A DNA stretch of 37,865 nucleotides from CAZMRW01 sp964568805 (GTDB lineage Bacteria; Pseudomonadota; Gammaproteobacteria; Methylococcales; Methylomonadaceae): the NCBI GenBank assembly GCA_964568805.1, contig CAZMRW010000034.1, positions 1 through 37,865 on the forward strand. The letters run 5' to 3'. Within the stretch, counting starts at the first letter, position 1, and each line of letters opens with the position of its first letter. The translations under genes were made by a program, and so were the position numbers. Below the pieces are notes generated by a model that searched no databases, was not told the DNA's origin, and saw only the letters and a list, made by a program, of their open reading frames with translations. This document shows, piece by piece, positions 16,776 to 25,049 of the stretch.

Positions 16776-17270
16776 ATGCAACCCAGTAAAACAAATTGTG
16801 TTCCCGAACCGGCCATCGGAGTTGGCGGCATTGTTTTTAATAATCAAAACCAGGTTTTGCTGATTAAACGCGATCAGGCCCCTGCAAAAGGCTTATGGTC
16901 TATACCCGGCGGCAAACTGGAAGCAGGTGAATCCATGGTTACCGCGTGTAGTCGGGAGATCAAGGAAGAAACAGGACTGGATACCGAAATCAAACAAATC
17001 GTGGCCGTCGTTGAAAGACGAATTGAGAATTTCCATTATGTGATTATCGACTTTCTGGCCCGGTTGCAGGATCAGAACAAAGCAACGCCGATTGCCCGGA
17101 GCGATGTCGCCGACGCGAAATGGATCGATATAGACAAGATCGCCAATTATCCTTTGGTCGAAGGTTTAGCGGACATCATCCAGCGCAGCCATCGGCTAAA
17201 TGGCCTTCATTTTACCGGCGGCCTAATGGATATCAATAGCAGGGCCACCGATTTCGTTATTTCCGAATGA
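16776..17270 (+). CDS. Nudix hydrolase
   Basis: A 164-residue protein with a complete Nudix box at residues 45-67: GGKLEAGES then SREIKEETGL. The first strand GVGGIVFNNQNQVLLIKR and the WSIPGG turn are typical of the ADP-ribose/dGTP pyrophosphatase-like group. Substrate cannot be read from the sequence. It is the only plus-strand gene besides DUF1820 in this part of the window, and it starts opposite the cytochrome c4 gene. Confidence 0.92.
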   Translation: MQPSKTNCVPEPAIGVGGIVFNNQNQVLLIKRDQAPAKGLWSIPGGKLEAGESMVTACSREIKEETGLDTEIKQIVAVVERRIENFHYVIIDFLARLQDQNKATPIARSDVADAKWIDIDKIANYPLVEGLADIIQRSHRLNGLHFTGGLMDINSRATDFVISE

Positions 17271-17305
17271 TCAGGGACCGCAACGAAGAAAAAGTCGGCT
17301 GTCTG

Positions 17306-17338
17306 CCTTGGGTTCAGTGCCTGATTAATCCCCCAAGG
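17306..17338. terminator. Possible hairpin after the Nudix gene
   Basis: CCTTGGG at 17306-17312 pairs perfectly with CCCAAGG at 17332-17338 across a 19-nt loop, 36 nt after the Nudix stop. There is no following T-run, so if it ends transcription it would not be a standard intrinsic terminator. Confidence 0.25.
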
Positions 17339-17471
17339 AAACCAGAGACGCCCGAAAGCAGCAGGAATTTCACAGATTCTCGCAATCTGTAGCCTTTTCA
17401 GAAAAGTTGAAAAGACTATGGCCCTGGTTAGGTTACAATAGCCCTCCATTTAATTGAATAGTCATTTTCGC

Positions 17472-17804
17472 ATGTCGGATAAACATATCTATAAAGTTGT
17501 TTTTATCAATCAGGAACAAGTCTACGAAGTTTACGTTAAAAGTGTCTATCAGGGTGAATTATACGGATTTGTCATTGTTGAGGATTTCATTTTTGGCGAG
17601 AAGAGCTCGATTGTTGTCGATCCGACTGAAGAGAAACTCAGGCTTGAATTTGAAGGTGTCAGCCGCTGTTTTATTCCTTTGCATAAAATTATCCGGATAG
17701 ATCAGGTACTAAAACGGGGTACGGCCAAGATTGTCGCCATCGGTAAGGATATGGCGGAAAGCTACAGTAAAGTTTCTTCGATGCTTCCGCAGGATAAGAA
17801 ATAA
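17472..17804 (+). CDS. DUF1820 family protein
   Basis: This 110-residue soluble protein starts MSDKHIYKVVFINQEQVYEV and contains GFVIVEDFIFGE, DPTEEKLRLEFEGV and FIPLHKIIRIDQV. The pattern is that of DUF1820, small proteins conserved in gammaproteobacteria near sspAB and with no established function. The frame is open back to a TTG at 17454, but the family begins at ATG 17472. No clear ribosome site is present. A TACAAT at 17434-17439 could be a -10 element, without a well-spaced -35. Confidence 0.85.
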   Translation: MSDKHIYKVVFINQEQVYEVYVKSVYQGELYGFVIVEDFIFGEKSSIVVDPTEEKLRLEFEGVSRCFIPLHKIIRIDQVLKRGTAKIVAIGKDMAESYSKVSSMLPQDKK

Positions 17805-17846
17805 TTCTGCGACATAACCCGGCGTTAGCCATGCCGCACAGTTACT

Positions 17847-18230
17847 TTATTTGATGACGCGTAAATTGGGTTTGCCTGGCGGCTTTTTCTCCGGTGTGGA
17901 ACCGTCATCATCCGTACCGTCGTCTTCATGATCGAAAATCATGCCTTTACCGTTTTCTTTGGCATAAATTGCCAGCACAGCCGTTACCGGCACGACAATA
18001 TGCATTGATTTACCGCTAAAACGGGCATCAAATTCTATCTCCTGATTGCCCAGGACAAGCCCTTGCACGGCTTGAGGCCTGACATTCAAAACAATCTTGC
18101 CGTTATCAACGAATTGACGCGGCAACCGGGCATTGTCATCTTCAGCATTGGCCAGAATATGTGGCGTCAGGTCGTTATCGACGATCCAATCATAAATGGA
18201 TCGAATGAGGTAAGGCTTCAGAGGGGTCAT
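17847..18230 (-). CDS. sspB: ClpXP protease specificity-enhancing factor
   Basis: A 127-residue SspB. The N-terminal substrate-binding domain (TPLKPYLIRSIYDWIVDN, then ARFSGKSMHIVVPVTAVLAIYAKENG) is followed by an acidic flexible linker. The extreme C-terminal tail GKPNLRVIK matches the known ClpX-binding motif. It delivers ssrA-tagged proteins to ClpXP. The start overlaps the sspA stop by 4 nt, as usual for sspAB. Confidence 0.95.
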   Translation of the reverse strand: MTPLKPYLIRSIYDWIVDNDLTPHILANAEDDNARLPRQFVDNGKIVLNVRPQAVQGLVLGNQEIEFDARFSGKSMHIVVPVTAVLAIYAKENGKGMIFDHEDDGTDDDGSTPEKKPPGKPNLRVIK

Positions 18231-18862
18231 TTTGGAATAATAGCCATTTCTTTTTCGGCATCACTGAGACTGCGCTTGAATGCGGCTCTTCGGAAGATAC
18301 GTTGAGCATAATTGGTGATGGCTTCATTGGGGGTCGAAACATCGATGCCGATACTGGGCAGACGCCATAATAACGGCGCCAGGGCGCAATCGATCAGGGA
18401 AAACTCATCACTCATAAAAAAAGGCCGGGCGGCAAAAACCGGGGCAGCTGATAAAATACTTTCCTTGAGCATTTTTTTAGCTCTGGCGGATTTTTTTTCG
18501 CCGGAAAATAAAATCTCATCCAGTAACTGATACCAATCCTGATCAATCCGTTTAATCACCATCCTGGCATTGGCGCGGGAAACCGGATCCATCTGGTGCA
18601 AGGGCGGATGCGGGAAACGCTCGTCCAAATACTCCATAATGATTCTTGAATCATAAAGCACCAGGTCGCGCTCGATCAGGGTAGGCGATGTGCCGGTGGG
18701 ATTAAGCTCAAGCAAGTCTTCAGGAGGATTGGTCGGGTCATAATATTCTATGTCTGCGACGACCGCTTTCTCATGTAATACAAAGCGCGCCGAATGGCTC
18801 ATCGCACAAGTTGGAGAGGAAAACAGAGTCATTACAGATTTACGAGTAATAATATTGGCCAC
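18227..18862 (-). CDS. sspA: Stringent starvation protein A
   Basis: This glutathione-S-transferase-fold protein (211 residues) binds RNA polymerase in related bacteria and supports survival under starvation. It begins VANIITRKSVMTLFSSPTC and has the typical thioredoxin-like part (EYYDPTNPPEDLLELNPTG) and helical domain (SLIDCALAPLLWRLPSIGI). I choose GTG 18862: AGAGG lies 9 nt before it, while the upstream TTG at 18871 directly abuts that ribosome site, leaving no spacing. The protein N-terminus then matches other SspA proteins in length. Confidence 0.93.
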   Translation of the reverse strand: MANIITRKSVMTLFSSPTCAMSHSARFVLHEKAVVADIEYYDPTNPPEDLLELNPTGTSPTLIERDLVLYDSRIIMEYLDERFPHPPLHQMDPVSRANARMVIKRIDQDWYQLLDEILFSGEKKSARAKKMLKESILSAAPVFAARPFFMSDEFSLIDCALAPLLWRLPSIGIDVSTPNEAITNYAQRIFRRAAFKRSLSDAEKEMAIIPK

Positions 18863-18871
18863 GAATAACAA

Positions 18872-18876
18872 CCTCT
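18872..18876 (-). promoter_or_regulatory. Ribosome binding site deciding the sspA GTG start
   Basis: AGAGG on the minus strand sits 9 nt ahead of GTG 18862 and immediately against TTG 18871, so it can serve only the GTG. Confidence 0.55.
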
Positions 18877-19002
18877 TTGTACGTGCTGGACGATAAATTT
18901 AGCCATTATATCATGGAAGAAACAGTTTTTGAGCGCATCAACGGCGCAAGCATCCAAGGCCCTATAATGTATAGAAAACGTCCCTGTTTTCACCTGACGA
19001 TA

Positions 19003-19725
19003 TTAATGGATATCTTTCCAGTATTCTTTCTTCAGCAGGTAGGCGATTGCCAAAAACATCAACAGGAAAAACAGGACGTATTTGCCCATCCGCTGTCTTT
19101 CCAATTGAGCGGGCTCACCAACATAAACCAGAAAATTGACCAGATCATTAACCCATTTTTTGAATTCCTGCTCGGATAAGGCGCCGGGCTCTTTCAAGAC
19201 CAGTTTTACAACTACCTGTTTACCGTCTATCATTTTCACGACCGATTCCTGTTGACCCTGCAATTGCCAAAGCACATTCGGCATGCCGACATCCGGAAAT
19301 ACCGTGTTACTGACTCCCAGCGGCGGCTTTGGATCGGTATAAAAACCTGTCAAATAACTGTATAACCAGTCGGCACCTCGCGAGCGGGCGATCAAAGACA
19401 AGTCGGGCGGCTGCACGCCGAACCATTTTGTCGAATCATGAGCATTCATCGCCGTATGCATTTTATCATAGATACCCGCCCCTTCCGGGGCAATGTCTTT
19501 CAATATCTTCTTTTCATCGGCGCCGAAATCCAGAGCTATCCGTTTGTAGCGAATATGCTTTAATGAATGGCATCCCAGGCAGTAGGTAACAAAATGTTCC
19601 GCGCCCCGCAGGAGCGAATCGTTATCGGTCAGATCAATATCCGCTTTTTGCAGTTTGATGCCTTCTGAAGCATAAACAGTGAAAGACAGAATCGACAATA
19701 ATATTAACGTGATAAATTTTTTCAT
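19003..19725 (-). CDS. petC: Ubiquinol--cytochrome c reductase, cytochrome c1 subunit
   Basis: The 240-residue precursor has a signal peptide ending around residue 20 (FTVYAS), one haem site CLGCH at 49-53, the axial methionine in FPDVGMPNVLW, and one C-terminal anchor helix (YVLFFLLMFLAIAYLL). Cytochrome c1 accepts electrons from the Rieske protein and passes them to soluble c-type cytochromes in the periplasm. It follows petB with a 1-bp gap. Confidence 0.95.
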   Translation of the reverse strand: MKKFITLILLSILSFTVYASEGIKLQKADIDLTDNDSLLRGAEHFVTYCLGCHSLKHIRYKRIALDFGADEKKILKDIAPEGAGIYDKMHTAMNAHDSTKWFGVQPPDLSLIARSRGADWLYSYLTGFYTDPKPPLGVSNTVFPDVGMPNVLWQLQGQQESVVKMIDGKQVVVKLVLKEPGALSEQEFKKWVNDLVNFLVYVGEPAQLERQRMGKYVLFFLLMFLAIAYLLKKEYWKDIH

Positions 19726-19726
19726 A

Positions 19727-21145
19727 TCAATCGAGGCTCGCTTTTATTGTTTTTGCTAATCGAGTGATGACTTTGAGTAGACCCTTGGGATTGAGCCGTC
19801 TCCTTAGTATTGTCGATCCCATTAATGTCGAGGTATTTTTTTCGCTCGAAACCGGCTTTAGCACGGTCAATTCCTCACCAATTTGCGCCAGTTGCGCAAC
19901 GCGATCTTCAAGACTGGGTTGCCTTGTCGTCCGCTTCGGGACAGCCCTGGGTTTTTCCCAGCGGGTATAAATCGGCATCAACAGGAAGAAACCGAAGTAG
20001 ATGGATGTGCAAATCCTGGCAACCGTGGTTGCTACCGGCGTCGGAGGTTGCGTGCCCAGATAGCCCAGAATAATAAAACTGGTGACAAAAAGGAATAAGG
20101 CTTTTTTGAAAATGCCGCCCCGATAGCGAATGGATTTGACCGGGCAGCGATCCAGCCAGGGCAACAGAAACAGAATTACGATAGAACCGCCCATTGCAAT
20201 CACGCCTGCAAATTTATCTGGAATGGCCCGTAAAATAGCGTAGAAAGGCGTAAAGTACCAGACAGGCGCAATATGCTCCGGAGTTTTCATTGGATCAGCC
20301 GGGATGAAATTGGCGGATTCGAGGAAATAGCCCCCCAATTCCGGCATATAGAAAATGACCGTAGCGAAAAACAATAGAAAAACGGCAACACCGACAATAT
20401 CCTTTACCGTGTAATAAGGGTGAAAAGGTATGCCGTCGAATGGTATTCCCTTGGCGTCTTTGTTTTTCTTGATTTCAATGCCGTCGGGGTTGTTAGAGCC
20501 CACTTCATGCAGCGCGACGATATGCAGGAATACCAGCATCACCAAGACCAGAGGCACTGCAATCACATGGAAAGCGAAAAAGCGGTTAAGGGTCGCATCC
20601 GAAACGACATAGTCTCCCCGGATCCACAATGACAATTCGTCGCCGATAATAGGTATGGCACTGAACAGTGAGATAATGACCTGCGCTCCCCAGTACGACA
20701 TTTGTCCCCAGGGCAAAAGGTAGCCCATAAAGGCTTCAGCCATCAGGGCAACAAACAAAAACATGCCAAAGATCCAGATCAGCTCGCGGGGATGTTTAAA
20801 GGAACCGTAAATCAACGCCCTAAACATATGCAGATAGACCACAATAAAGAACGCCGATGCGCCGGTAGAGTGCATATAACGAACCAGCCAGCCCCAATTG
20901 ACGTCACGCATGATGTACTCTACCGAATCGAATGCCAGCTCGGCGTCCGGTTTGTAGTTCATCGTCAATAAAATCCCGGTGATCAGCTGAATAACCAAAA
21001 CCAGCAGCGCCAACGAACCAAAGAAGTACCAGAAATTGAAATTTTTAGGCGCGTAATAATGCGCCATATGTTCATTCCAGAATTTAGTCAGCGGAAAACG
21101 CTCTAAAATCCAGTTGCCACACAAAGTTAAACGGGATGGTTTCAT
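19727..21145 (-). CDS. petB: Ubiquinol--cytochrome c reductase, cytochrome b subunit
   Basis: An integral membrane protein with eight predicted helices. Two histidine pairs for the b haems lie in RYMHSTGASAFFIVVYLHMF and RFFAFHVIAVPL...VFLHIVALHEVG. The quinol-site PEWY position reads APVWYFTPFYAILR. It is 472 residues long, while most bacterial cytochrome b subunits of this type end near 400-430. The extra tail after TRWEKPRAVP is hydrophilic and basic, with a short coiled-coil-like stretch (LEDRVAQLAQIGEELTVL). The start overlaps the petA stop by 4 nt. Confidence 0.95.
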   Translation of the reverse strand: MKPSRLTLCGNWILERFPLTKFWNEHMAHYYAPKNFNFWYFFGSLALLVLVIQLITGILLTMNYKPDAELAFDSVEYIMRDVNWGWLVRYMHSTGASAFFIVVYLHMFRALIYGSFKHPRELIWIFGMFLFVALMAEAFMGYLLPWGQMSYWGAQVIISLFSAIPIIGDELSLWIRGDYVVSDATLNRFFAFHVIAVPLVLVMLVFLHIVALHEVGSNNPDGIEIKKNKDAKGIPFDGIPFHPYYTVKDIVGVAVFLLFFATVIFYMPELGGYFLESANFIPADPMKTPEHIAPVWYFTPFYAILRAIPDKFAGVIAMGGSIVILFLLPWLDRCPVKSIRYRGGIFKKALFLFVTSFIILGYLGTQPPTPVATTVARICTSIYFGFFLLMPIYTRWEKPRAVPKRTTRQPSLEDRVAQLAQIGEELTVLKPVSSEKNTSTLMGSTILRRRLNPKGLLKVITRLAKTIKASLD

Positions 21146-21741
21146 GCGCTTGCCTCGGTTGTGGTTTCACCAATAATCAGTTGCGTATCGGTAACATAGC
21201 GATAAGGAGGAATTTCGAGATTGGTCGGGGCAGGTACGCCGCGATAAACCCGGCCTGCCAGATCAAACCAGGAGCCATGGCAGGGGCAAAAAAAACCGCC
21301 TTTCCATTTATCGCCAAGATCGGCAGGCGCAATTTCAGGCCGGAAGGTGGGCGAGCAACCTAAATGGGTACAAATACCCACAGCAACGAATATTTCGGGC
21401 TTAATCGAACGGAGGGGATTTTTAGTGTTGGACGGTTGTATCGATTCTTCAGAAAGAGGGTCACGAAGTTCGCTGTCCAATGATTTGAGTGTATCGAGAA
21501 CTTCCGGAGTCCTGTTCAATATCCAGACGGGCTTGCCTCTCCAGGCAACCCGAATCAACTGGCCGGGCTCCATTTTACTGATATCGACTTCAACTGGCGC
21601 TCCGGCAGCCATTGCTTTGACGCTGGGCTGCATTTGAGCAAGAAAAGGAACAGCCAGATAACCTGTTCCTACTGCGCCAACCACGGTCAAGGCCGAGGTT
21701 AAAAACTGGCGTTTTGACTTATCGACGCCTTCGTTATTCAT
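21142..21741 (-). CDS. petA: Ubiquinol--cytochrome c reductase, Rieske iron-sulfur subunit
   Basis: The 199-residue protein has an N-terminal anchor resembling a Tat signal (KSKRQFLTSALTVVGAVGTG) and the two [2Fe-2S] ligand boxes CTHLGCSP and CPCHGSWFDLAGR. The Rieske protein takes the first electron from ubiquinol in the bc1 complex. GGAGAG lies 7 nt before the ATG. It is the first gene of petABC; a 223-bp spacer separates it from hisC. Confidence 0.95.
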   Translation of the reverse strand: MNNEGVDKSKRQFLTSALTVVGAVGTGYLAVPFLAQMQPSVKAMAAGAPVEVDISKMEPGQLIRVAWRGKPVWILNRTPEVLDTLKSLDSELRDPLSEESIQPSNTKNPLRSIKPEIFVAVGICTHLGCSPTFRPEIAPADLGDKWKGGFFCPCHGSWFDLAGRVYRGVPAPTNLEIPPYRYVTDTQLIIGETTTEASA

Positions 21742-21964
21742 TATAGAACTCTCCCCGTTTGGTCATTGCCATTATTAAGCACTATTAATTCCAGGCAAAT
21801 ATACCATTAGATCCTAGCTAATTTGAAGAGCTTATACCGATTTGTTTATGGAAGGCTCTTTTTTCGAAAGCCCTTGCCTGGACTCTTCAGCAGATGTTAA
21901 TGTCTAAGTGCATGAAGTTGAAAAAGAATGTTGTATTTTTCCACTACCCCATAAAATTACTTTA
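21742..21964. other. Spacer between hisC end and petA start
   Basis: This spacer should hold the petABC promoter and end of the his-mla transcript. The best promoter-like match on the minus strand is TTGCCT followed after 16 nt by AATAAT close to petA, a weak site. An AAGAGC/GCTCTT inverted repeat with a loop of about 22 nt and adjacent T-run lies around 21825-21863. I see no gene in it. Confidence 0.35.
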
Positions 21965-23050
21965 TCAGGCTGCAAGACTTTTTGTTAATGCCGCCAGAAA
22001 TTGTGCATTTTCTTCCGGCTTGCCTATCGTGACCCGCAAACAATCAGCCAACAACCCTCCTTGAGGACTGAGATTTTTGATTAAAATCCCCTGCTGTTTC
22101 AACGAAGCGAAAATACTGTTTGCGCAATTTTCCCGGGTCCTGAATAAAATAAAGTTTGAGGCGCTGGGATAGACGGTAATTCCTTCAAGCTCCCTGAGCC
22201 GATCATGGACAACCGTCCTTTCGGAGCATATGGCCTGAGTTTGACGGTCGAATATCGATTTGTTGGATAGCGCAAATTCTGCACTGACCTGGGTGAGTAT
22301 ATTGATATTGTAAGGCAGGCGGATTTTATTGATCTGCTCGATCAGTGCCGGATTGCCTGCAATATAGCCCAACCGCAAACCGGCCAAGCCCAGTTTCGAA
22401 ACCGTACGCATAACCATCAGCTGGTCATGCCGGCCGAGAGCAGGCATGAAACTGGCGCCGGCAAACGGCTCATAGGCTTCGTCAATCACGACAAGGCCAG
22501 GCGCTTTATCAATGATTTCGCGGATTGATGTTTCGTCAAATAAATTGCCTGTGGGATTATTCGGATAGGCTAAAAAAATAATCGAAGGCCGGCTGCGCTC
22601 CATGGCGGCCAGCATGGCCGGCAGATCCAGATCGAAACTGTCAGCCAGCAAGGGGATGCCGATATAATTCAGACCTAAGCACTGACTGATCTGCCGGTAC
22701 ATGACGAAGCCCGGATCAGGCGATAACACGCTGGCGCCGGGGGGCAGCGCCATCAGCAGCAGCTGGATAATTTCGTCCGAACCATTGCCGAGCAGAACGG
22801 AGGACTTAGCGGGAATTTGATACGCCGATTTGATCATTTTTACCAGACGTCCCGCTTCCGGATCGGGATAGCGGTTTAATAAACAGTCTTTTAGCGCATC
22901 CAGCCAGTTTCGTTTAATATCTTCCGGCCAGCTATAAGGATTCTCCATGGCATCGAGCTTGATCAAGCCCCGGGCTTCCGCCACATGATAAGCGGACATC
23001 GCCAGTACTTCCTTGCGAAAAACGGTGGAGGCCAAATCGGTTTGTTTCAT
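21965..23050 (-). CDS. hisC: Histidinol-phosphate aminotransferase
   Basis: A 361-residue class I/II PLP aminotransferase. It has LDAMENPYSWP, LGNGSDEIIQLL, AYPNNPTGN, VVIDEAYEPFAG and the PLP lysine K219 in RTVSKLGLAGLRLGY. It converts imidazole-acetol phosphate to histidinol phosphate in histidine synthesis. It follows hisD after a 48-bp spacer partly filled by a heptamer array. Context hisG-hisD-hisC makes the assignment firm. Confidence 0.95.
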   Translation of the reverse strand: MKQTDLASTVFRKEVLAMSAYHVAEARGLIKLDAMENPYSWPEDIKRNWLDALKDCLLNRYPDPEAGRLVKMIKSAYQIPAKSSVLLGNGSDEIIQLLLMALPPGASVLSPDPGFVMYRQISQCLGLNYIGIPLLADSFDLDLPAMLAAMERSRPSIIFLAYPNNPTGNLFDETSIREIIDKAPGLVVIDEAYEPFAGASFMPALGRHDQLMVMRTVSKLGLAGLRLGYIAGNPALIEQINKIRLPYNINILTQVSAEFALSNKSIFDRQTQAICSERTVVHDRLRELEGITVYPSASNFILFRTRENCANSIFASLKQQGILIKNLSPQGGLLADCLRVTIGKPEENAQFLAALTKSLAA

Positions 23051-23074
23051 ATTTACATGTAAGAAGTGTGACAG

Positions 23075-23109
23075 CCCTGAACCTTTAGCCTTTAGCCTTT
23101 AGCCTTCAA
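23075..23109. repeat. Heptamer array at the hisD/hisC junction
   Basis: Five consecutive 7-mers on the plus strand: CCCTGAA, CCTTTAG three times, CCTTCAA. The hisD stop codon and last codons lie inside the array. Variants of the same unit (CCTTGAA, CCCTGAA, CCTTGTA) appear in the hpf/rapZ spacer at 34348-34417. Confidence 0.8.
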
Positions 23110-24409
23110 TTATCCTATATTCCGCTGAGCGGGCATGAGCGGTCAAGCTTTCTCCACGAGCCAGGACCGATGCCGATTTACCCAGCTTATCCGCGCCTTC
23201 GCGAGAACAATTGATCAGACTGGTGCGCTTTTGGAAATCATAAACACCCAAAGGCGATGAGAAACGCGCCGTACCGGACGTAGGCAAAACATGGTTCGGG
23301 CCGGCGCAGTAATCGCCCAGCGCCTCGGCGGTATACCGGCCCATGAAGATGGCGCCGGCATGACGAATGTGTTGGCATAAGGATTCCGGATTTTCTACCG
23401 AGAGCTCCAAATGCTCGGGTGCAATCCGGTTAGCGACATCGGCGGCCGCCATCAGGTCACTGACCTTAATCAGGGCACCACGACCCGACAGCGATGCGCT
23501 AATGATGGCTTCCCGCTCCATCGTCGGCAAAAGCTTTTTGATGCTGGCTTCTACCGCATCCAGAAACGCACTGTCATCGCTGATCAGGATAGCCTGGGCG
23601 TTTTCATCGTGCTCCGCCTGCGAAAACAGATCCATGGCAATCCAGTCGGGATGGGTCTTGCCGTCGCAAATAATTAAAATTTCCGATGGCCCTGCGATCA
23701 TATCGATGCCTACCTGTCCGAATACCAGTTTTTTTGCCGTCGCCACATAGATATTGCCCGGCCCGACAATCTTGGCGACCGCCGGTATCGTTTCGGTACC
23801 ATAGGCAAGTGCGGCAATGGCTTGAGCGCCTCCGACAGTAAAGACTCGGTCGACGCCTGCCAGATAAGCGGCCGCCAGCACCAGATTGTTGGCTTCGTCA
23901 TCCGGCGTAGGTACTACCATAATCAGCTCGCCGACACCCGCGACTTTCGCCGGAATCGCGTTCATCAAAACGGAAGACGGATAAGCCGCTTTACCGCCGG
24001 GCACGTAGAGGCCCACACGATCCAGCGGGGTAATTTTCTGCCCTAATAGGGTTCCGTCAGCCTCGGTATAGTCCCAGGACGCCTGCTTCTGGTGTTCCGC
24101 ATAAGCGCGGATGCGGTCAGCCGCCGTTTGCAGTGCCTGAGCTTGTTGTTTAGGTAAACGTTCCCATTCGGACTTGAGCGTTTCCCTGGGCATTTCCAGT
24201 TCACCGCCAGCATGCACATGGCGCCGGTCAAAACGGTTGGTATAATCGATAACGGCTTGATCGCCTCTTTTGCTGACATCGGCAATAATGTCCAGAACCC
24301 GGCGATGAATATCCAGGTCTTCGGATTCGTTCCACGCCAACAAATCTTGCAGTTGCCGGCCGAAATCAGCCGATGAGGCATCGAGCCTGGAGAGTTGAAA
24401 TTCGGTCAT
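23099..24409 (-). CDS. hisD: Histidinol dehydrogenase
   Basis: The 436-residue enzyme oxidises histidinol to histidine with two NAD. Family stretches are YVPGGKAAYPSSVLMNAIPA, VGGAQAIAALAYGTE, GPGNIYVATAKK, DMIAGPSEIL, SQAEHDENAQA and HVLPTSGTARFSSPLGVYDF, which include the zinc and catalytic residues. I use ATG 24409 (MTEFQLSRLDAS), preceded by GGTAGC and 4 nt after the hisG stop; a longer frame extends into hisG. The C-terminus runs into the heptamer array, which supplies the stop codon. Confidence 0.96.
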   Translation of the reverse strand: MTEFQLSRLDASSADFGRQLQDLLAWNESEDLDIHRRVLDIIADVSKRGDQAVIDYTNRFDRRHVHAGGELEMPRETLKSEWERLPKQQAQALQTAADRIRAYAEHQKQASWDYTEADGTLLGQKITPLDRVGLYVPGGKAAYPSSVLMNAIPAKVAGVGELIMVVPTPDDEANNLVLAAAYLAGVDRVFTVGGAQAIAALAYGTETIPAVAKIVGPGNIYVATAKKLVFGQVGIDMIAGPSEILIICDGKTHPDWIAMDLFSQAEHDENAQAILISDDSAFLDAVEASIKKLLPTMEREAIISASLSGRGALIKVSDLMAAADVANRIAPEHLELSVENPESLCQHIRHAGAIFMGRYTAEALGDYCAGPNHVLPTSGTARFSSPLGVYDFQKRTSLINCSREGADKLGKSASVLARGESLTAHARSAEYRIIEG

Positions 24410-24413
24410 GACG

Positions 24414-25040
24414 CTACCTATTAGCCAGGGTTTTTTCAAATTGTTCAAGCAATGACGCAATCGCCTGATTTTTCATTTTCATTGCCGCTTTGTTAACCAC
24501 CAGGCGCGAACTGATGTTCATAATCAATTCTCGCGGCTCCAGATCGTTAGCCCTTAAGGTATTGCCGGTGTCGACCAGGTCGACAATACAATCGGCAAGA
24601 CCGACCAGCGGAGCCAGTTCCATGGAACCGTAGAGTTTGATGATTTCGGCTTGTATGCCCTTTTCGGCGAAGTAACGCTGGGCGGTTTTCACGTATTTGG
24701 TCGCCACCCGGATGCGCCCCTGTAGTTTGGGGGCATCTTTGTGCGCGGCCGTCATCAGCCTGCAGCAGGCGATATTCAAGTCCAGCGGCTCGTAAAGGCT
24801 GTCGGCCCCGTGTTCCAGCAAGACATCTTTGCCGGCGATCCCCAGATCGGCGGCGCCATATTCTACAAAAGTAGGCACATCAGTTGCGCGGATAATGACC
24901 AGTTGCACATCATCCCGGGTCGTTCGCAAAATCAGCTTACGGCATTTTTTTGGATCGTCAACCGGCATAATTCCGGCTTCCGCCAGTAACGGCAGCGCTT
25001 CTTCATAAATTCTTCCTTTGGAGACGGCTATGGTCAGCAT
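24414..25040 (-). CDS. hisG: ATP phosphoribosyltransferase, short form
   Basis: This catalyses the first step of histidine synthesis, joining ATP and PRPP. At 208 residues it is the short form, which lacks the C-terminal regulatory domain and in known cases needs HisZ as partner. Motifs include VSKGRIYEEALPLL, EYGAADLGIAGKDVL, KLYGSMELAPLVGLADCIVD and LVDTGNTLRAN (PRPP loop). HisZ is not in this window. It lies 9 bp after murA. Confidence 0.95.
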   Translation of the reverse strand: MLTIAVSKGRIYEEALPLLAEAGIMPVDDPKKCRKLILRTTRDDVQLVIIRATDVPTFVEYGAADLGIAGKDVLLEHGADSLYEPLDLNIACCRLMTAAHKDAPKLQGRIRVATKYVKTAQRYFAEKGIQAEIIKLYGSMELAPLVGLADCIVDLVDTGNTLRANDLEPRELIMNISSRLVVNKAAMKMKNQAIASLLEQFEKTLANR

Positions 25041-25049
25041 ATCAGATCC

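Noticed and set aside
17820..17836. CGGC/GCCG hairpin between DUF1820 and sspB
   Set aside because: Only a 4-bp stem with no T-run on either side; too weak to call as a bidirectional terminator.
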